64,000 nucleotides of DNA. It comes from Sesamum alatum (Eukaryota > Streptophyta > Magnoliopsida > Lamiales > Pedaliaceae). Positions 53,985-64,000 of this stretch are shown here, one piece after another. The notes under the pieces were generated by a model. It made no database searches. It was given only the letters and a program-made list of their open reading frames with translations, and was not told the DNA's origin. The stretch is from assembly GCA_034509735.1 (NCBI GenBank), contig JACGWO010000011.1, positions 21,436,979-21,500,978 of the forward strand, in the 5' to 3' direction. Position 1 is the first letter of the stretch. Every line of letters starts with the position of its first letter. The position numbers were made by a program, and so were the translations under genes.

Positions 53985-56900
53985 TCACTGATGGGTTTTC
54001 AATCCCATCCAAAATCTGGATTTCTGTAATTCTGACAGATCTAATCCTTTCGTCAAAAGATCAACCACATTATCCTTTGTTCCCATAAAGTCAATGCTTA
54101 TAACTTTATCCGACACTAATTCCCTTGTAGACTTAAGTCTAACTTGGATGTGCCTTTTTGTTGTTTCGTTGTATTTACGACTCTTAACCTTAGCTATTGT
54201 GGTCTGACTATCACAATATACAACAATAGGTGGAAGAGCCTGGCTTACAATGGGAAGTTGTAATAACAACCCATATAACTATTCTGCCTCGGTACGAGTC
54301 GTATCTAACGCACATAACTCGGCTTAAAAAATAGACCAGGTTATAAAAGACTGTTTTGCAGACTTCCAGGAGACTGCGCCCCCACCTAAAGTAAATATAT
54401 ATCCTGAACACCCATTAGTACCGGATTTTTTTGCTATCCAACTAGCATCACTATATCCCTCCAGAATAACAGTGAATCTGCCATAATTAATGGTCAGTGA
54501 CACTGTGCCCTTCAGGTACCTTAGTACCTTATCCAAAGCTCTCCAATGGGTTTTGTCCGGATAACTAGTGTATCTAGCTAGCTTTGAGATAGAAAAAGAT
54601 ATGTCTGGTCTCGTGCCATTTTCTAAATACTGTAAACTCCCAATAATTTTGAAATACCTCAGTTGTGCAACAGAAATACCATTTTCATTTTCTAATAAAG
54701 CCACAGAAGAATCATATGGTGTCTTTGCAATTCTACTGTGATGATAGCAAAATTTCTCAGTTATCTTCTCAACATAGTGAGATTGAGAAATAGCTATCCC
54801 ATCAGTTGAACAAATCAACTTGATGCCAAGAATTACATTAACCTCACCTATACCCTTCATTTCAAACTTATTTTTCAAAAACGACTTGGTTTCGATAATA
54901 ATATCTAAACATTATCCTATTAAAAGAATGGCATCTACATACATGCATAAAATGATAATCTTATCCCCTTTAACCTTTCAGTATATGCATTTGTCATTCT
55001 CATCACTGTGAAGCCAAATGCAAGAATGGTTTTATCAAAATTTTCATGCCAGCTTGTTTAAGTCCATGGAGAGGCTTCACAAGTTTACAAACTTTGTGCT
55101 CGTTATCATGAGCTGCAAATCTCTCAGGCTAATTCATGTATATTTCTTCCTCAAGTTCACCATACAAGAAGGTTGTTTTCAAATCCATCTGGTGAACCGG
55201 AAGATTATACACTAAAGCAAGTGCTACAAACACCCGGATTATAGTCTATTGAGCTACCAAAGAATAGGTATCGAAATAGTCTATTCCCTCATTTTGTCTA
55301 AAACCCTTAGCCACCAACCTAGCCTTAAACTTAATAATGGTCCCATCAGGTTTCAATCTTTTTTTTAAAGATCCACTTATACCCAATTTTAGTACACCCC
55401 CGAGGGAGATTGACTAGTTCCCATGTCCCGTTAGAGACAATGGATTCCATCTCACTTTTGATAGCTTCCTTCCAATGCTTGACTTCAGAAGAAGCCATAG
55501 CATCTTTAAAGGTTACCAAATTGTCCTCAATGTTGTAAGCAACAAAGTCACTTCCAAAATCCTTGACGACCCTAGCTCTCTTACTCCGTCTAGGTTCATC
55601 TGACTCTTCATGAGTCGGACCAGTACTACTAGGATTAACCCCCACATTTGTCATCTTTTCCACATGTTCCGAAATAAAAGTGGAGGCAAGTGAATCATCA
55701 AGGGAAACACTTTGAGGTATTCCCATTTTCAAGGAAATACATCCTCCAGGAAAGTAGCATCACAAAATTCGACTATTGTGTTGACCTCAATGCCAGGAGT
55801 TCTGATTTAACAACCAGAAATCTGAAGGGATAACTTGTCTCCACATAGCCTAAGAACACAATAGTCTTAGGAGCCAATTTCTTTCTCTTGTGTTCAAGGA
55901 CCAGTACCTTTGCTAGGCACCACCAAGCTCGAAAGTATTTCAAACTCGGTTTCCTACCTTTCCATAATTCAAAAGGAGTACTTGTATTGCATTTCAAAGA
56001 GACTCTATTCAAAATATGGCAAGCCATATTCAAAAGCCTTTTTCCACAAATACTTAGGTAACCCAGAGTTTAATAACAGACTATTAATCATGTTTTTAAA
56101 CGTTTTATTCTTTTCTTCAACTATTCCATTAACAAACGTGAATATGGAGGAGGAGTTTCTTCATGAATTATGTCAAAGTTTTGGCAATATTCACGAAACG
56201 CATTCGACTCATATTCCCTTCTCTATCAGACCTTAATCGTTTAAGTTTCTTACCAGTCTAGGTTTCTGCATCGTTTCTAAACAAAATAAATTTATCTAAG
56301 GTTTCATCCTTATTATGAATAAGAACACATAACAATATCTACTGCAATCATCTATAAAGGTAATAAAATATCGCTTATGGTCCCTAGTCAAAATCTCATT
56401 GAACTCATAATTATTAGTATGAACTAAATCAAGTATTTTCGAATCCCTTTCAACTGATTGATAGGGTTTCCTAACTTGTTTAGCTTCTACACAAATTTAG
56501 TATTTGTGACCTTTTTCAATTTCATGACTAGGTATTAAGCCTAGATTCATCATACGTTTGATTGAACCCAAATTTAAATGACCTAATCTACTATGCCATA
56601 AAGAAGAAGATTCAGCATTCATGATAATAGAATCAGAAATAGCAATTTTATTGCATTCAACTCGTACTTTGAACAAACCATTAGATAAATAACATTTGCC
56701 AACAAAAACACCAAATTGCAAATTTACAACTTTATTGAATTTAAAGGATAATTCACAATCCTCGCTAACTATTACAGAACCACTTATAATATTTCTCCTA
56801 ACAATAGGAGATACTCTTTTCAAAGACAGAATGCGCCCTGAAGGAAACTTCAAGTCCACGCTTCCTATCCCAAGTACTTAGTTGTACTGGAGTTCCCCAT

Positions 56901-57922
56901 ACTTACTGTCCTTCCATTGATAGCCTGATAAGACGCAAAAAGTGGTTTTTCAGCACAAACGTGCACATTTGCTCAAGTGTCAATCAAAAAGGTTCATAAT
57001 TAGTAAGGAGTTCGGGTTGTACAGAAACATACCCTTCAGTTGCTCCTGAGGTGTTAAAACCCCTAGGACCTCCCATAACCATAATGACAGTTGTCTGCCC
57101 AGTCTTGGCATTTTTCTTAGGACAATCCTTGGCCATTGTCCCACCTGTCCATAGTTCCAGCAGGGTTTGCTTCATTTTGGTTTCTTATTTTTAACGGCCT
57201 TGCCTTTATTGATGGTTTTTGAGTTCGAGTTCATAGCATTTACTTTCTTTTCCCGATTATTAAATTGGCCCTAGGCTGATGCTCAACAAACTCCTTATGG
57301 GTTTGATTCATGTGCTCTTCCTCAATGTTGATTGCGACCATGAGATCATCCAGAGACAATCTCCCTTTCTGGTGCTTAAGTTTCATGCCAAAACTTTCCC
57401 AAGATTTGGGAAATTTGTCCACTATGGACATGACTAGAAACGTATCGGGAAGCTTCATCTCAGCATCAGACAGAGCATGCTCAAGATTGATAATCTCGTG
57501 CGTTTGTTCAGCTATAAATGTTCCCTCGACTATATGGTACCTCATGAACTTGGAAACAGAATACTTTTCGCGTCCTTTTTCTTCAGTATTATATTTCTTG
57601 TCCAACTCATGCCACAATGATTTTGCAGTGTAAGATTCTAAACAATAACATCGAAGAGCGTATTTGGCATTGCTGACAAAATAGCTCTTCGACCTATTTG
57701 ATCCCGCTCTATCCAGTGCTCAATCTCAGCAGTTTTGGGATCGATTTCAGTTTGTTTAGTGCAAGTCACCTAAATAACCGGCAAAAATCCTTTCATCGTA
57801 AGCCATATTTTCATCCGTTGTTTCCAGTATTTAAAAAACTGGCCCAAAAACTTCTACGGCAATCCGGATAAGTCAATTTTTGGGGCGATAGGAAAAGCAA
57901 CAGAAACTTGTTTGGCCATTTT
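53985..57922 (-). pseudogene. Copia gag-pol polyprotein, broken
   Basis: Start near 57922 (MAKQVSVAFPIAPKIDLSG). The gag (UBN2-type) region includes WHELDKKYNTEEKGREKY and EGTFIAEQTHEI. The zinc knuckle is frameshifted (CWNYGQVG, then MAKDCPKK). GAG-pre-integrase is LWHSRLGHLNLGSIKRM (about 56570). The integrase C-terminal part is NMACHILNRVSLKCNTSTP..KGRKPSLKYFRAWWC. The RT N-terminal region shows [21 protein letters not shown] and YKWIFKKK. The later RT region has DISFSISKLARYTSYPDKTHW and KSAKQS. The RNase H tail has YCDSQTTIAKV and NVVDLLTKGLDL. The YVDD region between 54900 and 55250 is scrambled. Numerous stops and frameshifts leave it non-functional. Confidence 0.88.
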
Positions 57923-58061
57923 AACAATTAGGAGCAGAAAGTAAAACCACAGATTTTTCAAAAGGCAAAAATCCAAAGTTTTAAAATTGAAAAACAGCAA
58001 GTAAAACTGTTTTCATTCAAACAAAAGTTCGATTTCTCAAAACCTATAATTTCTTCAAGAT

Positions 58062-59236
58062 TATTGGAGAAAGTGTAACAATCGTAGTATCGATTTGAAA
58101 TACAATCAGATTTTATAAAGCAGTTTGTGAAACCAAAAACACAACAAGCATGTTGGAACAAAATGATAAATAGTTAGATATGTTGTTTTATGGAACGATA
58201 AAAGAAAAACTTACAACGAGAATTGTATCGTAATAATTCTCGGTCCAAGTAAATTCACCAAACTGAATCGCAGATTTAATCTGTTTGCCTTGAAGAAATT
58301 ATACGCCCCGTCCGGTTGTGCACCGAGTACTATGTAACTTCTTACAGGATAAGACAGTTTCTGTTCGTTCAGTACTGGACTTGTACCGAAGAACATCTCG
58401 CAGCAAACACTCAGAAGCCTTACGGAAACTTGAGTTTAAAGCTCGGAATTAGCAGGAGGAGCTCGGATTCTATAGAAAAATTCCAAAATAATTTGCAGAG
58501 AGAGCTTACAAGAGGAGCTGAAATAATTTATCTTGGTTTGGGTTATATGTTTGAAGTGCTGAAGGCCAGCCTTATATAGGCACCAAATTGCAGCATTTAT
58601 CCACCATTAAAAGCTGAAATAATCAGCTGTAAAAATGAATTTAAAACAAAATTTAATGCATTAAACTTGGTAAAAAAACAGGCAGATTTTTAAAGAAAAA
58701 AGCATCAATGTTTATCAGGTTAAAAAACCTGATTTAATAGCAGTAATTTCAAGTTTAAACCTGAATTAAATCCATTTATACCAAAAAAAATTGAAAGCAA
58801 TTTTCAATTTTAAAATCCAGATAAAAATCAAATGTTTTTTGCTGCAAAAAGATATATACTGAGACTTTCGCCCTAATGCCCACGACTGGAGCCGAGCCAA
58901 GATGGGCGGGCTACAGCAGCGCACATGCGGGGCGACTTCATATTCACTCTAGTCTCCATAACACTTCAAACACCACTTGAACATTGAACTTAATATATGG
59001 AGTTCATGAAATTCATGAACTTCCAATGTGGGACAAGAATAAGTGCAAAAACACTCACCCCCACATAACCTTATATACTTATCAAATGCTCCACACTTTC
59101 CCATCACATTCCTATGTGGGACTAGTGAATTTCTCTATTTTTCTCAATCTAATCTATGAATTTAATCTTGTAATTATCTCTATATTTTAGACTACATTGT
59201 TGTTATCAATTAGCAACTAAAATGCCAATTACAACA
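58062..59236 (-). repeat. 5' LTR of the copia element
   Basis: Minus orientation: starts TGTTGTAATTGGCA and ends CACTTTCTCCAATA (the terminal CA is mutated to TA). Followed on the minus strand by ATCTTGAAGAAATT, the start of the interior. Confidence 0.9.
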
Positions 59237-59241
59237 CTGAA

Positions 59242-59990
59242 GGGCCACCATTCGTTGCGAAATTCCATCGTTTTGACCATATTTGAGGTGTTTCTTTAGA
59301 TTTTTCTACTTCTGAGTCGACTTTACTTAATTTTCATTTTTTCTATAGTTATCATTTGGGCCTGATACTTTTCAAAATTATTGCTAGGTATTAGGCTATT
59401 TTTTGGAACGAATTTTTGTGGATTTATGAGTTAGTCCAAAATTTAGCCTATTTTACCTAAATTAGGACTTTTCCTTTTAAATAGCTATTAACCTATTAAG
59501 AGAGTCATTCGTCAGTTAAATATTTTACTTGCAATTCGAGTTTTCAGAATATTGAAGTCATATTGTTCTTTATATCTCAATTTCTATTGCTTCTAATCCA
59601 TCATTTTTATATATACAATCTCACAGAAAGTTAATAGGCAAAGTTTATCTTAATTTACATAAGTAATAAGAGTATAGTAAACATGCATGTAGTTTACCAT
59701 GCATGTTAAACCAAAAATAAATGTTTATGGGATAATCATTGATATAATATTATATACATTAATTGCATTTACTGAGAATTTCTCTGCAACATTTTTTTAG
59801 GAAAAAAGAGAGGAACCTACTTGACGGGGGGATATTTATAACATGCTCTGGAGTCTAGACACCTTCAAAGTCATGAAGAGACCTTTAAACTCAAGATGAG
59901 AATAACTGTGGACGAGTCACGATAAAGGGCTACGATAGGACCTTCCATACTTACACTCAAGGTATGGGCCTCAAATTATGTATCACCATC
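59242..59990. other. No recognisable gene
   Basis: AT-rich sequence between copia elements, without motifs. Confidence 0.5.
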
Positions 59991-59992
59991 AT

Positions 59993-60130
59993 TAGGGGTG
60001 TAAATGATTCGAGTCGAGCCAAACACATTATTGTTCTAGCTTGTTTGAATTATTATCGAGTTTCAAAAACTGTGTTTGAATTTGCTTTGATTATTTTTCT
60101 AATCAAGCTCAAACGAGCTTTAATTAGATC
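59993..60130. mobile_element. Left-end fragment of a hAT element
   Basis: TAGGGGTGTAAATGATTCGAG is a typical hAT terminus. Subterminal GAGTCGAGCC and CAAGCTCAAACGAGC motifs follow. The right end is lost, possibly by insertion of the copia element that starts near 60202. Confidence 0.5.
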
Positions 60131-60201
60131 AAACACTGGAGAGAAACCATGGAATCAAGCATATTGAAAGCAAGCAGAAAAATAGAAGCCATGAAAATAA
60201 T

Positions 60202-60456
60202 TGTTGGGTTCTCGATGTTAAGATGGAAGAAGAAAAAGTACAAGTTGAAGATTACAGTATGGATACTCCCTTTTATAGAACTAATTAACTGCTAACAACT
60301 AACCTAACAAATTAACTAACCCCAGCCTAACAAACTAAATTAATAAACTGTAAAAGTGCTAATGATACAAATACAAAAAAGTGTATACAAAAACACGAGT
60401 TCCCTTAGCGTGTGAACTGTACATGTTGAGCTTAAGTAGGAACTGGAACTTTATCA
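60202..60456 (-). repeat. 3' LTR of the right-edge copia element (about 255 bp)
   Basis: Minus strand: starts TGATAAAGTTCC just after the polypurine tract ACTTGTGGGGGGT, contains the TATA box CTATAAAAGGG (near 60270) and appears to end GAACCCAACA. The outer edge is inferred from the TG/CA rule. Confidence 0.65.
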
Positions 60457-63400
60457 ACCCCCCACAAGTAGAGCTTGGGGTGAAGGTAACCAAGTTCAAC
60501 TTGGAGAACATGTTCTTGAAGTTGGACCATGTCAGTGGCTTGGTGAGAATATCAGCTACCTGCAACTTGGAAGAAACGTGCCTTGGGGCAATGAAGCCTT
60601 CCTTATATTTATCCCTTACAATGTGACAGTCTATCTCCAGGTGTTTCGTTCGCTCGTGAAACACTGGATTGGTTGTTATATGAAGGGCAGCTTTATTGTC
60701 ACAGTGGAAAGGTATTGGACGCCTTACTTCAATGCGCAAATCTCCCAGGATATATGTTATCCATGTAAGTTCACAAACTGTTGAAGCCATGCTTCTATAT
60801 TCTGCTTCACCTGTAGACTTGGAGACAGTGGCTTGCTATTTAGTCTTCCAGGAGATTGGAGACCGCCCCAACAAGATACAATATCCAGTGAGAGACCTCC
60901 TTATGTCCAAGCATGCTGCCCAATCTGCATCAGAGAAAGCAATTAGATCCATATCATTCTCATATGGGAAAAACAACCCTGTTGCTGGAGACCCCTTTAA
61001 GTATTTGACTAAGTGAATGGTTGCATCCTAATGTTGTTTGTAGGGATTTTGCAGGAATTAGCTCAACTGTTGCGTGGCATATGATACGTCTGGTCTTGTA
61101 AAACTTAGATAAAGCAACCTGCCAACCAATCTCATGTATTTAGAAAGATCTGCTAATGGCTTTTCAACATCTGCAACAAATTTTATCCCAGCAGGAAGAG
61201 GGCTTCCTGCTGCTTTGCACTGTAGGAGACCTACATCCTTAACTATATCTTGCACATACTTCCTTTGAGTTGTTACCAAGCCTGCTGGGGACCTTGCTAG
61301 CTCAATGCCCAGGAAGAATTTAGTTGGCCCTAGGTCCTTGATAGTGAATGCCCTATCTATGTAAGACTTGACCTCCTTGATCTGTACTTGTTGCTGCGGT
61401 AAGAAGTATGTCATCAACATATACTAATAAAGCAACTAGAGATAAACCTAAGCCCTTAACAAACAAACAGTGATCATGCCGAGATTGTATGAAACCAAAC
61501 TCTACAAGCTTATCTGTGAAGGCTTGGTTCCATTACCTTGAAGCCTGTTTCAGGCCATACAGTGACTTCCTCAACTTGCAAACATGTCGATTAGGTACTG
61601 TATAGCCTTCAGGGATCTTCATGTAAATGTCTTCCTCAAGGTCCCCGTGTAGGAAGGCATTATTTACATCCACTTGGTGCAAGGGCCAGACATTTGAAGC
61701 TACTATGGCTAATAAGACCCTCAATGTGACAGCCTTAGCCACTGGTGCAAAGCATTCACTGTAGTCTACTTCTTCCACTTGGTTGTAGCCCTTGGCTACC
61801 AGCCTTGCTTTGCACCTCTCTATCGATCCATCTGCGTTTAGTTTATCCTTGTAAACCCATCGGCAGCCAATAGGCCTTTTATTCACAGGCAAAGGAGTGA
61901 GGGCCCAAGTCCTATTCTTTTCAAGGGCTTGAATCTCATCTCTCATGGAAACTCTCCATTCTTCCTTCTTGACTGCCTCTGCATAATTCTTAGGTTCCTG
62001 CAATGTAGTAACAGAACCGACAAAACAAGCATGCCTCTTTGAAAAAGAAATTTCATTTAGTATGTTATCATCCTTTGAACAAGAACATGTGAAGTCCTGC
62101 AGCCAACTTGGCCTCCTAGTTTGTCTAGTTGACCTCCTTAGTGGTTGTGGAGCCTGTGTATCTAAAGGCAAGGGGTTGGCAAAGGTAAGCAGGGACCAGC
62201 ATCCCTATGTTCCTTGAAAGGGAAAACATTTTCATGAAAGGTAACATCTCTAGACACAAATATAGTATTGGTTGTCGTGTCTAATAGTTTGTACCCCTTC
62301 CGCCCATGTGCATAGCCTAAAAATATGCACCTACGAGCACGTGCATCAAATTTTCCTTTTTGTGGTAATACATTTGCAGCAAAGGCTAGACACCCAAAGA
62401 CCCTAAACAAAGTCATAAGAAGCTGGTGTATTATATAGAACCTCATGGGGTGTTTTCCAAAACAACACAGGTGTAGGTAGCATGTTTATAATATATGTAG
62501 CCGTTAGGAAGGCTTCACCACAGAACTTTTTGGTCAAACCAGCTTGAAACAATAGGGCCCTAGCTACCTACAATAAGTGTTGGTGTTTCCTCTCTACAAC
62601 CCCATTCTGTTGTGGGGAGTAAACACAAGTCTTTTGATGCAAAATGCTATGTTCAGAGAAAAGGACCTGACATTCATGACCAGTGAACTCAGTCCCATTG
62701 TCTGTCCTAACTGCTAACATGTTTATTTTAGCATTGAACTGTGTGCTAACCATGTTAATAAAGATCTTAAGCTTTTGTAATGTTTGGGACTTATGTTGCA
62801 TCAAGAAAACCCAGGTAACCTTGATGTGATCATCAACTATAGTAAGTGCATAATGAGCATTAGACAATGAGGCTTGTTTACAAGGGCCCCATACATACAG
62901 TGTGGATCAAGTCAAACACAACAGAGGACCTTGAAGTGCTAAGAGGGAAAGTTTCTCTATGTTGCTTTGCAAGAGCACAAATTTCACAAAGGGATATATC
63001 ACATCTTTTATTCCTCAGAAAAGATAGGTGTTTCAAAGTATCAAGAGACACATGTCCCAATCTCCTATATCATACATCAAAAACATTTTTATTCGAATGA
63101 ATACAAGTGAAACATGCCCTATTCTTAAGCATCCCCTTGTGTGTTCCTTTTATGAGAGAGCTTGTGTCTAGCAGGTAAAGCTTTCCTATCTGTTGTGCTA
63201 TAGCTAGTGTATGTTTAGTCTGTGGGTCCTGCAAAACACATTGTCGTTTGGTGAAAATAACACTAAGGTTAGTGAGCATAACTTGCTGACCGATAAGAGG
63301 TTGTGCTTAAAGGAGGGAATATACAAAACGTGTTTAAGTCTAATATCCTGTGAGAGACATACATCCCCTTCTTGCACAACCAATTTCCTAGTACCATCAG

Positions 63401-64000
63401 GTAAGTGCACATATGCAAGAGTAGTAAGGCCCTTTAGACTCTCAAACACAGAAATATAAGCACACATATAGGTCGATGCCCCACTATCAACAATTCAACA
63501 TGTCTTTATAGAATTATAATTGATTGCAGGAGTAGAAGATGTACCTGCGAAGTCAGCAAAATCGTCATAATCAGCTAGGTTGGAGGTGCTTTCAGTAGCA
63601 TTTCCTTGCCCCTGCATCATTCACCTTAGTTCAACCCTCACAACTTCAGTCGGATTCACCCCTTGTTGTCCTCCATCAAAAGTCCCTTGTGAACTACCTT
63701 CACCACTTTCATACAAAGAGCTAAGGGCCCTTCAAGGTGCAACACCACCTCTTCTCCTTCTCTGCTCCATCATATTGCGATACCAGTCTGGGTACCCATG
63801 GATGTGAAAACAGGTCTCTCAAGTGTGTTCATTGTGGTTGCAATTGTCACAGAATTGCGCATTCTTATCTTGAGTATCTCTTCTTCTTGGCCCTTGCCTG
63901 AAAGCTCCTTGTCTCTGGCCATTTGTATTTCTGGCATTCAAGGCTCTATCCTGAGCATAATTATTTCCATGTCCTTGTCCATCACGGTTTCTTGCGTTCA
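60457..64000 (-). pseudogene. Copia gag-pol polyprotein (partial, several stops)
   Basis: At the right is a knuckle CDNCNHNEHT, then a stop and ETCFHIHGYPDW. The protease active site reads IVDSGASTYMCA, with the preceding Trp codon now TGA (63480-63500). GAG-pre-integrase is RRLGHVSLDTLKHL. The integrase core has its three acidic positions: ALTIVDDHIKVTWVF, VRTDNGTEF and SPQQNGVVERKHQ. The RT has [35 protein letters not shown] and an intact YVDD in ALLVYVDDILL (about 61410). A stop follows [11 protein letters not shown] (61533). RNase H shows FHCDNKAALHI and KLQVADILTKPLTW. Only a handful of stops were seen, so it is the youngest-looking coding locus here. Confidence 0.9.

Larger units (their letters stand above)
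52269..59236 (-). mobile_element. Complete copia element with two LTRs, decayed
   Basis: LTRs of 1181 bp (52269-53449) and 1175 bp (58062-59236) are flanked by CTGAG and CTGAA, a 5-bp target duplication with one mismatch. Perfect TGTTG/CAACA ends are seen at the 3' LTR. The polypurine tract ATGTGGGGGAT adjoins the 3' LTR on the minus strand. The order gag, protease, integrase, RT, RNase H on the minus strand is the copia arrangement. It is the same family as the truncated copy at 22-26 kb. I found no clear tRNA-Met PBS next to the 5' LTR. Confidence 0.92.
60202..64000 (-). mobile_element. Copia element, 3' portion (runs off the right edge)
   Basis: From right to left: gag zinc knuckle, protease, integrase, RT, RNase H, polypurine tract and 3' LTR. 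It is better preserved than the copies at 22-26 kb and 52-59 kb, with long uninterrupted segments, and belongs to a different copia lineage. The 5' LTR and most of gag lie beyond base 64000. Confidence 0.9.

Overview
This window is repeat-rich nuclear DNA from a flowering plant, most likely a eudicot. The evidence is the mix of mobile-element families: L1-clade LINEs with a DUF4283-type ORF1, copia and gypsy LTR retrotransposons, hAT elements with a BED zinc finger and a RICESLEEPER-like transposase, MuDR-like and CACTA MITEs, Helitrons ending in CTAGT, and a tRNA-derived SINE. No intact host gene, rRNA or functional tRNA gene was found. Nearly every open reading frame is a fragment of a decayed transposable element, so this looks like gene-poor, probably pericentromeric or intercalary heterochromatin. 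I could not identify the species.

Layout. 1-2931: the 3' part of an LTR element, with degenerate internal repeats, a nested 414-bp TRIM-like miniature LTR element and a 3' LTR. 3050-7609: an L1 LINE (+), cut by the 5' LTR (7610-9790) of an element with an initiator-Met PBS and a non-coding interior; that interior carries a hAT element (10077-11487). 12246-13323: a gypsy gag-pol fragment (-). 15354-19939: a gypsy-type LTR split by an almost complete hAT element (15840-19675) that encodes a broken transposase. 20374-20811: a MuDR-type MITE. 21159-26220: a truncated copia element (-) with an unusual 3' LTR and a hAT MITE inside it. 26452-32024: a hAT MITE, Helitrons and other MITEs in AT-rich DNA.

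32243-42240 is a three-level nest. A small CACTA-type MITE was split by a gypsy element (32320-37548) and, separately, by a full-length L1 LINE (37678-42138). The gypsy element has lost most of pol. In its place it carries two tandem arrays built from short hairpin-forming units.

42600-52100 holds MITEs, a SINE with perfect target duplications and a deleted MuDR-like transposase locus. 52269-59236 is a complete but decayed copia element (-) with both LTRs, of the same family as the truncated copy at 22-26 kb. 60202-64000 is another copia element (-), better preserved, cut by the window end.

The most unusual structure is the hairpin array at about 33.0-34.65 kb, where different units keep their stem pairing through matched changes. 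Second is the TRIM-like element, whose LTR contains a perfect match to the plant snRNA upstream sequence element and a TATA-like box at Pol III-like spacing. All boundaries were read by eye; no alignment or database search was run.
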